Source: Capitulum mitella
Taxonomy: Eukaryota; Arthropoda; Thecostraca; Pollicipedomorpha; Pollicipedidae
Length of the DNA stretch: 64,000 bases
Assembly: GCA_030062745.1 (NCBI GenBank)
Contig: CP099847.1
Span: 26,646,923-26,710,922, forward strand
Direction: 5' to 3'
Shown in pieces: positions 1 through 10,583 of the stretch. The notes beneath the pieces were generated by a model. The model saw nothing but the letters and a program-made list of their open reading frames with translations, had not been told where the DNA came from and made no database searches. Numbering within the stretch: the stretch's first letter is position 1; every line of letters begins with the position of its first letter. The translations under genes were made by a program, and so were the position numbers.

Positions 1-2560
1 ATAATACCATGGCAATGTTAAAAATCACGATGAGCAAAAAAATTTCTGTGCTCTGTAGAACATCAACAATGATGATGTACGACCATCACATTGCCTTCCC
101 TTGATTAATGATCCATACCAGTACCGTTTGCATGTTGGTGTCCGCTAAGTAAATAGACGGTGCGCGGGCTATATTGGGACTGTGTGGGTAATAGCTTTGC
201 AATGTGAAAGGCCTCGCTGAAAAAAAAACATTGTTTCCGCACAATGTAAAATCAACAGTGATGATGTACGGTCATCACATTGCCTGTTCTTGATCAATAA
301 TCCGCACCAGCAGCGTCTGCATGTTAGTGTGCGCTAGGTAAGTAGACGCTTCCTTGACTACATGGCGACTCTATGGGCAATAGCATTGCAATGCTAAAAA
401 TCACGTTGAACAAAAAAAAACATTGTCTTTCCACTGTAGATCGCTACCAATGATGATGTAGGACCATCGCACTGCCTGTTCTTTATCAATAATCCGTACC
501 AGTACCGTTTGCATACTGGTGTGCGCTAGGTAAGTAGACGTTGCGCTGACTACGTGCCGACTGGGCGCCCAATGACCCTGCAGTCGGTGCGCCCCTAAGC
601 CCCAATAACCAACCGACTACGTGGTGACCGTATGGGCAATAACAATGCAATGTTAACGATCACACTGAAGAAAACACACTGTCTTTGCACAGTACAACGT
701 CCAGTGCTGATGGAAGACCACCACAATTCTTGTTTTTGATGAATAATCCGATCAACAGCGTTTCCATATTGGTATGTGCCTTGTAAGTAGACGGTGCGGT
801 TGCTATGTGGGAACTGCATGGGTAATGACGTTGCAATATTTAGGGTCACTTTGAAAAAAAACACTGTATTTGCACAGTATAATGTCAGCACTGATGATGT
901 ACAACCATCACATTGCCTTTGTTATTTGTTATTGTTCTTGATCAATAATCCGTACCAGCATCGTTTGATATTGGTATGCACTAGGTAAGTGGATGAAACG
1001 TTGTCTTCTTGGGACCGCATGGGCAAAAACATTGCAATGCTTAAGATAACGCTGAAGAAAAACACTGTCTTTGCACGTCGAACGCCAGCAATGGTGATGT
1101 ACGATCACCGCAATGTCTATTCTTAAACAACAGTCCGTTCCAGTACCGTTTGCATATTGATATGCGCTGGATAAGTAGACGGTGCAGTCGCTACGTTGGG
1201 AGTATGTTGGTAATAGCAGTGCAGTGTGAAAGATCATGCTGAAGTAGAAACGTCGTTTCCGCACAATATGACATGAAGAATGATGATGTACGACCATCAA
1301 ATTGCCTGTTCTTGATCAGTAATCCGTATCAGCAGCGTTTGCATATTGGCGTGCGCTAGGTAAGCACACGGTGCGTTGGCTTCGTGGGGACGGTATGGGC
1401 AACAGCATTGCAATGTTTAAGACCATGTTAAAGAAAAAGCACTGTATGTGCGCAGTACAACGTAAGCATTGATGATGCATGACCATCGCATGTGCTGTTC
1501 TTGATTAATAATCTGTGCCAGTAAGGTTTGCATACTGGTGTGCGCTAGGTAAGCAGAGAGTACGGTGGCTATGTTGGAACTGTACGGGCAATAGCATTGC
1601 AATGTTAAAGATCACGCTGAACAAATGACACTGTGTTTGCGCAGTTTAACGTTAGCAATGATGATTTATGACCATCACATTGCCTGTTTTTGATCAACAA
1701 TCCGTACCACCAGCGATTTCATATTAGTGTGAACTAGATAAGTAGACGTGGTGGTAGGATGGGAGCATGTGCGTAATAGCAGACGTGGTGGCTGCGTTGG
1801 GAGCGTGTAGGTAATAGTATTGTGACGTCAAAGATCACGATGAACACGAACGTTTTTACCAAACAGTATACTGCCAGCAAAAATAATGTAAGGCCATCAC
1901 TTTCTCCGTTGTTGATAAATAGTACCGTTCGCATATTGGTGTGCGTAAGTTCAATAGACGCTGCGGTGGCTACGTTAGGACTGTGTGAGCAATAGCATTG
2001 CAATGCAAATGATCACGCTGAAGAAAAAGCGTCATTTCAGCACCATGTAACATCAACAAAGATAACGTAAGCCCACCGCATTGCCTGTTGATGATAATCC
2101 GTACCAGTACCGTTCGCATATTTGTGTCGGCTACGGAAATAGCCGGTACGTTGACTACGTGGGGAAAGCACGGTCTTTGCGCAGAATAACAGCACCAATG
2201 ATGTACGGCCATCACAATGCCTGCTCGTGATCAGTAATCCTTTCCAGTACCGCTTGCATACTGATGGGCGCTAGGTAAGTGGACGGTGAGGTGGCTACGT
2301 TGGGAACGTGTTGGTATAACGTCATTACAGTGTAAAAGGTCACACCGAAGTAAAAACGCCTTTTCCTCGCAATATGACATGGACATTGATGATGGACAAC
2401 CATCGCATCGCCTTTTCTTCATCAATGATCTGTACCAGCATCGTTTGCATACTGGTGTGTGCTAGGTAAATGCCCGGTGCGGTGACCACGTGGGACCGTA
2501 TAGGTAATACCACTGCAATCTTAAAAGTCATGTTGAGCAAAAAAAAAAACGCTGCATGAA
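1..2560. repeat. Tandem satellite, unit about 190 bp, about 13 diverged copies
   Basis: A recurring block can be followed through the whole stretch: a TGATGATGTACGACCATCAC-like core, then TTGATCAATAATCCGTACCA, then GCGCTAGGTAAGTAGACG, then GGGCAATAGCATTGCAATG. The core recurs near 69, 257, 441, 697, 890, 1091, 1279, 1470, 1660, 1880, 2060, 2200 and 2385, mostly 180-200 bp apart, with one longer step and one short truncated unit. Copies differ by many substitutions, so the array is old. It begins at or before the window edge. The short ORFs it contains repeat the same translated phrases and are not genes. Confidence 0.9.
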
Positions 2561-5077
2561 TAGCATGAATAGGATTCCTGGAAATTTCTTACAAATACTG
2601 GGGGTGGGTGTCAGCTGAATTTTCATTATTTTTTTCCTGATCTCAGTGCCAAGATCTCTGAATTACAGCAGGGTAGGGTCCAGTCTACACCCCCATCCCT
2701 CCCCTGCTCCCACCTGCAGGATTTCCATCCTAAAATGACTGTGATGCTGCACTGCCATGTCAGTGACATACGATATCCCTGAAATGTCAAAGATACTCTT
2801 AAAAAAAGAAAAACGGTACGATGTGATGATGTCCTACATTGCAATGTATCTGCATGTGTGATTAAGTGTCATTTTCCACCCAAATTTGTGTAGGTATCTG
2901 GCCACATTAAAGGGGGCAGTGGCGGCTCATTTGAGGCACGACACAAGTGTAGCACCAAATTATCTCATAAAGGGCTGTCTTCCTTATAAACTCTGTCTAA
3001 CCATTAAACCGCAAATGACGTCCGACGCGTTCAGATTGACGTATACAAAAGAAACGAAATGCCACATGACCCATCACTGTCCGTGTTTCGTCTGTATCTA
3101 CGAAGAAAGCTAGAGCAAACTGGGTATCCACTCGAATCCGCGCAACGAAAATAATTAGGATACGGTCGTGTCCAGCACTCCAGGCAAAAAGTTTTCCCCC
3201 ATTCCGAGGGCGGATGAATGATCGCCATTACTGGGGGCACATATTCATATTACTGAATCATTTATGCACGGTTCCAAAACGTATATCTAAACATTTGGAA
3301 TTCATACAACATATAAACATATAATACTTTAATTGACATGTTATGTTAATTAAATGTGTTTGCCCTACAAACACATTGCTTTCTCCGCCACTGATGTCAG
3401 TGGCGTCGTGCAGTCGAACAATGTCCGTCGGTGAGTCAGACGGTGGCGCCGCGGCGGGGACGGACAGAGGCAGTACTACGTCTCGCCTCGCCAGGACTCC
3501 GTCAGCTGCGTTGGCGGCGGCTGACGTGCAGTTTCGCGGACACTCACCAGGGGCGCTGTATCACACGGGATTCTGTCGTTGGCTGACGTGAATGAGTTTG
3601 CTGCCTTGTGCCTTATGCTTGCGGGGGTAGCGGGGGTGGGAGATGCAGCGCGGTGTGGGGTGTCTTTGCGGATGTGTTCCCTGCTATGCTGCTGAATGCG
3701 GAACAAAATAAGCACGTTATTGCAGTTAAATCATCCATTGGATTTTATAAACTGTGTTATCATACTTAGATTATGTATGATTTTAATTTCACATTTCCCG
3801 ATATTTTTGATGAAGTACTGCCTCAGTTGCCTCCAGTGACGAGCCGGCACTGGTAGGGGAGGCCATATTTTGCTCCTCCATCTCCTGATCTATTCAACTG
3901 ATTCCAGCGAAATTTGGTGGGGAGGAAGTCTGCGTAGTGATGTAACAACCCTCGGAAACTGAATGAGCAACATCAAGCACATAGAAGAAAAAGAGGCCAA
4001 ACGTTTTACAAGCAACACCCCTTCCGTTTCCATACTAAACCGGTCGTAACCGGATTTTGTGGACCTTTGGCCCGTATCAGGGAATTACGTAGCGCAAAAT
4101 GAGATTTACCTAGACCAGGTCAATCCAGGTCAAGTCAGGCCAGCCAGAAAATGTTGCAAAGCTCTTCCAGAAAGGTCTGGCTGAGCGTCGCATAACGCTG
4201 CCATATGAAAGAAGAAAAGAAACAAATAAGGAACTTTGCTTATTTCGCCTCGAATTTCGGTCAAATTGTCGGGCCATTTTCGACAATTAATATTCGTATG
4301 AAGAAGATTGTTTCAAAAACAGAATATCTACAGTTTCCATCCGAAAGGAAAGGGGAAAAAGACAGGGCTTCCAGCGAAAGGCAAGGGACATGACCTCGAC
4401 ATTCCCTTCCCGGATAAGCCAGTTGTTTGGCGCGTGTTTTTGTTTTCGGTTTTGTTTTTTTGGCGTGCGATAAACCGGTGTGCATTTCGACCATTCCATG
4501 ATCATGGCTGGAAATGCTGGGAATTATTAGGGGTTCTGAAAAGGATTTCAGCCATTTGCTTTCCGGTCATCGCCATAAGCCTGGTTAAAATCTCCGAATA
4601 GTGGGGGTTAAGACCATCCCAGCCCCCCGGCCCCAGGACTTCCAGCCATGTCTGCAATCCACAGACATCCTAATTATTAGGGATTTTAGACAAATATTAG
4701 AATTAGAACAAACCAAGACGTTCATGAGACACCAGGGATGCAACCAAAGGGGGGGGGACATTCCCGCATCCCTTTGAGGCTGAAAATTTACGTCTCTTTA
4801 CATATCAAAAATAAGGATAACTACAAATTTCCGGAACTCAAAAATAATGACCAAAATCCGAGGAACTTTCAGTTTCGCAAGTGGACCTGTTTGTCCCGGC
4901 CCCCTCCTTGGCGTAATCCAGGGTACACACATGCAAGAGACAGATACAAAACTGCTCGTGGGGCTCATAGGTCATGGGCCACCGTACTCTGCTCCCATAC
5001 ATCTACAGCAGGTCATCAGTGGTAACCTTCGTTTGCACAGCCTTCACACCCTTTTCGTCCAGCGTAACCTGCTTTAA
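2561..5077. other. Intergenic, no gene recognised
   Basis: Between the satellite and the UGT gene no exon could be recognised on either strand. Two C/G-rich patches (about 2690-2720 and 4610-4640, with a G-run at 4750) look like eroded transposon ends but have no matching partner that I could find. A modest GC-rich stretch lies at 3440-3580. An in-frame TAA sits immediately before the UGT start codon, so the UGT frame does not extend upstream without splicing. Confidence 0.5.
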
Positions 5078-6700
5078 ATGGTGACGAAATGCGGACCTCG
5101 AAAGGACTCACCCTATGGTAAGGCTTGCTGCTTTCGGTTGCCGCAGGCGTTTCTGGGCCGTTGCATCACCCTGCTGACCTGCGTGGCGTTGGGCGTGGAC
5201 GGCGCCCGCGTGCTGATGCTGGTAACTACTGCGGGTAAGTCTCAGAAGAATATCTTCTACGGCGTCGGTACCGCCCTCAGCGAACGAGGACATGATGTCG
5301 TCTTCTTCAACGCCTACAAGCCGTCCTTGCCGGTGAAGGGCATCAGGGAGGTGGTACCGGACAAGTTGGCAAGCGTCTTCGCTGAGGCAAACTTCCCGAA
5401 CATGTTCAAGATGAACGAGGCTGGCATGCGGACTGGGTTTAAACAGGTTCAGACATTGTTTTACGAGAGTGCTAGAGCAGTTCTTGCCAGCGAGGAGCTA
5501 GACGACCTCATGAAGGAAAAGTTCGACATCGTCGTCTTCGGCGCCTTCACTTACGCGCTGCATTTTGTGCCATACGTGATGAAAATCCCATTTGTGTTCC
5601 TCACGCCGGTCTCCTACTTCCCGGCAGCGACCAGTCCTCTGGGATCTCCTACCCTTCCCGCTTTGCACCCTGTGCTCTTCAGTTCCAGCACGGACGAGAT
5701 GAGCTTCATGGAGCGGGTGTCGAGCGTGCTCGGCCACGGCTTCTTGTACTTGATGATGCGCGTTGTGTACATGACCTACTGCGATCGGCTGGTCGCCGAG
5801 AAGTTCGGCGCCGGCGTGATGCCCACCTCCGGCGAGATCGAGAGGAACGCCAGCCTCGTCCTGCTGAGCAGCAACCCGATGATCGACTACCACACGCCGC
5901 TGCTGCCGAACGTGATCCAGGTGGGCGGGCTGCACTGCGCGCAGCCGCGGCCGCTGCCGCGTCAGCTGACCGACTTCCTCGGGGACTCGGAGTTCGTGTT
6001 CTTCAGCCTGGGCTCGGTGGCGCGGCCGGCGGACATGTCACGGCAGCAGCGCGCCGCCGTGCTCGACGCCCTCGGCTCGCTGCCCTTCAAGGTGCTGCTC
6101 AAGTGGGACACGACCGACCGCTCCGCCGTGCCGGCCAACGTGCTGCCGTCCACGTGGCTGCCTCAGCAGGACCTGCTCGGCAGCGGCCGGTGCCGGCTGT
6201 TCGTGTCGCACGGTGGCTTCGCCAGCGTGCTGGAGGCGCTCTGCCACGGCGTGCCGCTCGTCACCATCCCCTTCACCGCCGACCAGCAGTTCAACGCCGC
6301 GCACGCCGTCAAGCTGGGCGTGGCCGAGAAGCTGACCTGGCCCGAGCTGACGGCCGACACGCTGCAGGCGGCCATGGACGCCGCCCTGTCGCCCGGCCAC
6401 CGGGCGGCCGCGCGGCGCCGGCGCGAGCTGCTCGACTCGCAGCCGGTGCGGCCGCGCGACCTGGCCGTCCACTGGGTGGAGCACGTGATCCGTCACGGCG
6501 GCGCGCCGCACCTCCGCTCGGTGGCCGCCGAGCTCAACGTCGTCCAGTACTACGCTCTGGACGTGCTCGCCTTCCTGCTGGTCGTGCTGCTGCTGCTGCT
6601 GAAACTGACGGCGGTCCTGGTCAGGGGCTGCTGCCGCTGCCTCTGTGGGCGGAAGGCTGAGCCTGCCCCGGCGAAGACCAAGCGGGCCAAGCGTGATTAG
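5078..6700 (+). CDS. UDP-glycosyltransferase (UGT, GT1 family), single exon
   Basis: The 540-residue ORF is a full-length membrane UGT, which transfers a sugar from a UDP-sugar to small lipophilic acceptors at the ER membrane. A hydrophobic signal segment lies at about residues 27-43. The family signature spans about residues 358-405: Trp360 in WLPQQDLL, the HGG of residues 378-380 and the sugar-contacting Asp402-Gln403. A C-terminal membrane helix (about 508-525) is followed by a cysteine-rich, basic tail ending KRAKRD, which resembles a lysine-type ER retrieval signal. Length fits the usual 500-540. At the position of the catalytic His of the N-terminal GKSH-like motif there is Gln56. The start is uncertain: the first 23 residues look atypical, and a good splice acceptor at 5145-5146 would restart the frame in phase at 5147. 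Codons become strongly GC-ending after about 5640. No AATAAA was found close downstream. Confidence 0.93.
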   Translation: MVTKCGPRKDSPYGKACCFRLPQAFLGRCITLLTCVALGVDGARVLMLVTTAGKSQKNIFYGVGTALSERGHDVVFFNAYKPSLPVKGIREVVPDKLASVFAEANFPNMFKMNEAGMRTGFKQVQTLFYESARAVLASEELDDLMKEKFDIVVFGAFTYALHFVPYVMKIPFVFLTPVSYFPAATSPLGSPTLPALHPVLFSSSTDEMSFMERVSSVLGHGFLYLMMRVVYMTYCDRLVAEKFGAGVMPTSGEIERNASLVLLSSNPMIDYHTPLLPNVIQVGGLHCAQPRPLPRQLTDFLGDSEFVFFSLGSVARPADMSRQQRAAVLDALGSLPFKVLLKWDTTDRSAVPANVLPSTWLPQQDLLGSGRCRLFVSHGGFASVLEALCHGVPLVTIPFTADQQFNAAHAVKLGVAEKLTWPELTADTLQAAMDAALSPGHRAAARRRRELLDSQPVRPRDLAVHWVEHVIRHGGAPHLRSVAAELNVVQYYALDVLAFLLVVLLLLLKLTAVLVRGCCRCLCGRKAEPAPAKTKRAKRD

Positions 6701-8822
6701 TTTAGCGTGTCCGCTGTTTTGGTGCCGACGTCGCGCAGTCGTAGTGTGTACACCACACGTGAAATCACGCGGTGGTTATAGAGCAGAACGGTCCTGCCCA
6801 TAATCGCATTTCGTGCACGACAAGCTCGGGCCGGCGAATATCCAGGTGGTTCCCGTCTCCAGTAATGTCCCGGAGTCGCTGCCGTGCTCAGTTGTTGTCA
6901 ATAACGATTTTGCTATCTCCACATTTGCAACACTTGCACTGACGATGTGACGGTGTGTGGAAGACGGAATCCTTGTTTGTAAGTCAATGTTGACGTTTTG
7001 AGACATATTCAAGTATGCCTGGTCGCATCAACAACGAAACTAAGAACACCTTGAAGAATTCCGCACTGACTGCGTTTGGAGTCGGGGAATATCGCATTGA
7101 TTCCACTTCATTACATTACAATTAATTCCACATGAGTGTGCCATTGATTCCCCAAGACTGTGCTTCTGGAAAAACATGTGTATATGAACAGTAGTTCGAA
7201 ACAAACTAAAAAGTCTTTTTAGATAACTGTTTCTGAAGTATCGAATATCATAATTCTCAGGCTGGCGAATTTCAACCATTCAATTTGCGCCGCAGTGTCG
7301 ACACATTACACTGGTGAGCAGCTCGTGTAAGCATGTTCAATGGTATATTTTAAAATGCACGACCGCGTTGCGTAGCACACTCACACGACAGTACAATGGC
7401 CGCATGTTCCAAAAATAGTCACGCATCACGTATCATTTCATAGCACGAAAATACGCATCAAACAATGCATCACACATGATATTCCCTCTCATACGCCATG
7501 GATGTTAGTTACGCTGGAACTGGAACACAGGACAACGGAAGGGAAACGTACTGTCTATCTCAGGGAACTCGCGCTATGCTGTGATGAGATGGCTCTTCGC
7601 GTAACAGCTGGCTATCAGCCAACTGACGCCTCAGTACTGAGTGTTAAACAGACGGTTGTCTCGTGGGACAGTGAAGTCATTCTCTGTCTACAGGGTGAAG
7701 GTGCAAACATTACACTAATTACAAATTAATCACGACTTTCTACCTATTTGCCATTTTTGGCGACCTGCATTAAATAAGCAGCTGCGAAACTGACACCAAT
7801 ATCGAAAGAAGAGTACACAGTCATGTGAACATTACCAAATTTGCCGGGCATCACAATCGCATCGCAGCATTCATTGGCACTGGGCAGCGCGCGATTTCCG
7901 CAATAAATGGGTGTTATGATGAGTGTGTGGCGCCACCATCTCCAGGGAAAGCCCACAGTCGCCACATTAAAAGCTACAGATACGTGCCGTTGTTGGTTGT
8001 TGGCCTTGTCCTCTCACATTTACACAAATCCTCCATGTCCCGCCTCATCCCAGCGCAGCGCCATCGGAACAGAAAATGCCTTTGTTTCACATTCGCGACA
8101 CCGCATCGCTCTCCACACCTTCTCCGGAGTTCAGCGAGCGCACGCGAAGAGCGTGCGGCACTCGGCGGCGTTCCGAAGCCGAGGCGCCGGGAGAAGGCCG
8201 AGAAGAGATCGACAGCCAGCTATGGCACACTGACTAGGACACGCTCGAGCGGGCCCCAGTCCGAACCGACGCGTCCCGCGCCGAGCCGTCCCGGTGGGAC
8301 GACTGCGGACGAGCTCGTCAGCGCCCGGCGGCCAAGCCCCACCGCGCCGCCGTCACCGCGTCCCGCCGGCTTCTCGCGGCGACGTGGCTTGGAATGTGGC
8401 GCCGACGCCGCGTCCGGAGGCGCCGGCCGCCGAGTCCGATCACAGACAGCCGCCTCGGTCCGCCCGCCGCGTCGACTCGATCCACGGCCCGGTGGCGTAT
8501 CCGCCGTGACCTGATGGCGTATCGAGCCGGGACCTGATTACCTATCAAGCCTTGGCCTAATGACGTGTTTGCCGACGGTAACGCTCTTGATGAGTTGAGA
8601 TTCCCGAGCCGTGAGCCCTCCCGCCAGGCTCCCTCGACCTCGCAGGCTCCGAAAGACGGATTTTGATGTGACGTCACACGCAGGTGCTCAGCCCCTTCCC
8701 AGTCCGTCTCCCGGCAATCACAGGCGCGCAAGGGTGACGACGCCATCACCCGTCGCCCCGTCATCATCTGCTCTTCAGCGACGACAGAGTGCTGACAACC
8801 CGGCCCAATCCCCGCCGCCGCT
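6701..8822. other. Intergenic between convergent UGT and gol genes; CpG-rich right part
   Basis: No exon could be recognised. The left part (6701-7900) is AT-rich and bland. The right part (about 8100-8820) is CpG-rich and may be the 3' UTR of the minus-strand gol gene. It includes a three-copy tandem repeat of about 23 bp at 8493-8562 (GGCGTATC..GCC..GACCTGAT) and a GTGACGTCAC palindrome at 8668-8677. Long open frames here (for example 7825-8514 plus and 8318-8767 minus) show no recognisable domain and are explained by GC content. Confidence 0.5.
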
Positions 8823-9176
8823 TCAGGTCAGCGTCGTCGGCTGCTCCGTCATCTCGATCACGACGACGCCGGAGCGCCGCGCGCGCCCGCCGCCGGTGGC
8901 GCCATCTGCGCCGTCGCCAGGGGGCAGCGCCAGGCTCGAGCCGGGGCGGCTGGCGTCCGAGGCGCTCGAGCCGGGCCGGGCGGACGCTCCGTGGCTGGAG
9001 GTGGCGTCGGAGGGGCTTTCGGGCGGCTCCGGGCTGACGAAGCTCGGCGTGGACGAGCTCGGGCTCGCCGTGCTCGGGGGAGACGGGCTGCGGCTGGAAC
9101 GGTTCAGACTGGAGGGAATCGAACTGGAGGGATTCGCACTGGAGGGATGCAGGCCGGAGTTCAGACTGGTGGGACT
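8823..9176 (-). CDS. gol: gol: probable last coding exon (Ser/Pro-rich C-terminus)
   Basis: Reading from a CAG acceptor (AG at 9177-9178), the frame gives 117 residues and a TGA stop at 8823-8825. The product is a low-complexity Ser/Pro-rich tail. It opens with a short internal repeat (PSSANPSSSIPSSLN, from a 15-bp DNA repeat) and ends in the more structured VVVIEMTEQPTTLT. Disordered, divergent tails after the RING are usual for goliath/RNF130/RNF150 proteins. This exon needs a phase-0 donor upstream, while the best donor of the preceding exon is phase 1. A weaker acceptor ending at about 9205 would restore the frame. The exon's existence is likely; its 5' boundary and link to gol are inferred. 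Confidence 0.5.
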   Translation of the reverse strand, partial: SPTSLNSGLHPSSANPSSSIPSSLNRSSRSPSPPSTASPSSSTPSFVSPEPPESPSDATSSHGASARPGSSASDASRPGSSLALPPGDGADGATGGGRARRSGVVVIEMTEQPTTLT

Positions 9177-9693
9177 CTGACAGGTGCAGCAGGTGAATAC
9201 ACCCGGGTCTGGCTTCATCGAAACGCCTCCGTCCGCGTTGTTTGTATCTGGAAATATTGGAAATAACTGTCAGCAGCCTTGGTCCCGATTAATGGGAGGT
9301 AAAAAAACAGCCGCATCAATGTGCGATGATCCGACCACGTTGATAGCAGCGTTCCTAACGACACGAATTAGGGCGGTATGCCAAACGCACAATTTACTGG
9401 ATCTAGGTTATTTACTTTCGGTGTACAGGCGTAACAATTTGCTTATTTCAAGAATGCCGAGAGCCAAATAATTCATTGTTATCGAAACCACGATGATGCT
9501 TGTAATTTTGCTACACTATTACTCATGTAAGCATATCATTTTCGTATTCTCATTCTCACTCAATCATTCATTCTCAAAATGTATCTGTAACTACACAGGC
9601 AGTCGCATCAACAAGACCGCTGCGAACCATTTCCACTCATTCCCGTTCACGCCGCCTGCCCTCCCTCGGCCCTGGCCAGCTCAGACGACTCAC

Positions 9694-9940
9694 GACGATC
9701 GGCAGCGGCGTCCCTGGCCGTGGCCGGTGAACTGTGGGAGCGGCCCAGCGGCTCGTGCCGGTCCGTGGCGGCGGCGGTGGCCGGTCGGGCCGGCGCAGAG
9801 AGACGGCGAGGCGGCTCGGCGCGCCGCACGGCCGCCAGCACGGATGAGACGCGCCGGGATCGCGCCGATAGCCCGCCGCCGCCAGACCCGCAGCCGTGCA
9901 GGCTCTCGACGCAGGCCGGGCTGGGCATCACTAGCGACAT
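9694..9940 (-). CDS. gol: gol: probable C-terminal exon (Ser/Arg/Ala-rich tail)
   Basis: A strong acceptor (pyrimidine tract TTTCCTCTCCACAG ending at 9941) and a consensus GTGAGT donor (9693-9688) enclose 247 bases. They are open in phase 0, which fits the phase-0 end of the exon at 10403-10543. The 82 codons begin MSLVMPSPACVESLHG and run into a low-complexity Arg/Ala/Ser tail. Low-complexity sequence after the RING is common in the family and gives no direct homology. The acceptor itself lies in a copy of a 62-bp tandem repeat (see findings), so the exon boundary may have been donated by repeat DNA. If the donor is not used, the frame ends after GGQAA near 9650. Confidence 0.5.
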
Positions 9941-10090
9941 CTGTGGAGAGGAAAGCGAGTTACGGCCGGGGTTGGCAGATATAACCCATCCCATCGACAT
10001 CTGTGGAGCGGTTTGGGAGTTCGGGATGCAGTCGGATTGGTGAAAAATGAGTCACTAGCGGCATCTGTTGATGGGTTTGCGAATTAGTGG
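9931..10090. repeat. Tandem repeat, three units of about 62 bp
   Basis: The phrase CTAGCGACATCTGTGGAGAG..GCGAGTTA recurs as CATCGACATCTGTGGAGCGG..GGAGTT near 9993 and CTAGCGGCATCTGTTGATGG..GCGAATTA near 10056. The first unit supplies the splice acceptor and first codons of the gol exon at 9694-9940. Confidence 0.75.
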
Positions 10091-10402
10091 TACGATCAGC
10101 TCGGTGACATCTTTTCGAGCACAGAGGAGCCATTCACAGTTGGTACGTCTCATGAAAGCAAGCGTCACGATTTTTCGGTACGTTTCATCCTTGCCGATCG
10201 AAAAAATAAGCAGATGACTTATATACGCAGAAAAGAACACTACATACTGCGTGAGATGGCAACAACCAACACCAATAATTAAAATAAGATGCTTCATGGC
10301 GATGGCTGGTAATAAAAACGCTACCATTTACTACCTAATTTCAACAAGCACAAAAAGTTTGTCGTCGCCGGGATTCGATCCCGCGCTCCGGTCTTGACTC
10401 AC

Positions 10403-10543
10403 GCTCTGGAGGCTAGCGCGGCTGACGGAGCGGGCTGGGGAGCGGCCGCCGGGCACGTACAGGGCAGGCTCGAGGCTGGAGCTGCGTCTCTCCGCCCTCT
10501 CCTCGTGTTCCAGCTGGACGATACTCTCCTCGCTGACCGAGCT
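10403..10543 (-). CDS. gol: gol: exon after the RING domain
   Basis: This exon of 141 bases (47 codons) is phase 0 at both ends, between a CCGCAG acceptor and a GTGAGT donor. It joins in frame to the RING exon at 15295-15388. The product contains SEESIVQLEHEE, which resembles the SQESIxxxDxEE segment that follows the RING in arthropod goliath proteins; the rest is Ser/Arg-rich. Frame agreement, splice sites and this short motif together support the assignment. A tRNA T-arm-like fragment on the same strand lies just past the donor (about 10367-10385). Confidence 0.68.
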
Positions 10544-10583
10544 CTGCGGGTACATGGTGACGTGACCGAACATGGCGGCGGTG

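Noticed and set aside
1-2560. Possible CRISPR-like array
   Set aside because: The whole 190-bp unit repeats; there are no short identical repeats with unique spacers, and the DNA is eukaryotic.
5233-5240. GTAAGT donor-like site in the UGT
   Set aside because: Reading through it keeps the expected UGT N-terminal alignment (GKSQKN..GTALSERGH), so it is coding sequence and not a used donor.
5498-6660. Long open frames overlapping the UGT gene on both strands (5498-5935, 6038-6511 minus; 6103-6660 plus)
   Set aside because: They are shadows of the GC-rich UGT coding frame with Arg/Ala/Gly-rich translations and no domains.
7825-8514. 229-residue plus-strand ORF
   Set aside because: The GC-rich half is Arg/Pro/Ser low complexity, the AT-rich half is random, and no family is recognised.
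10367-10385. tRNA T-arm-like GGGATCGAATCCC on the minus strand
   Set aside because: No A box or acceptor stem at tRNA spacing; the upstream sequence is a gol exon. At most it is a SINE fragment.
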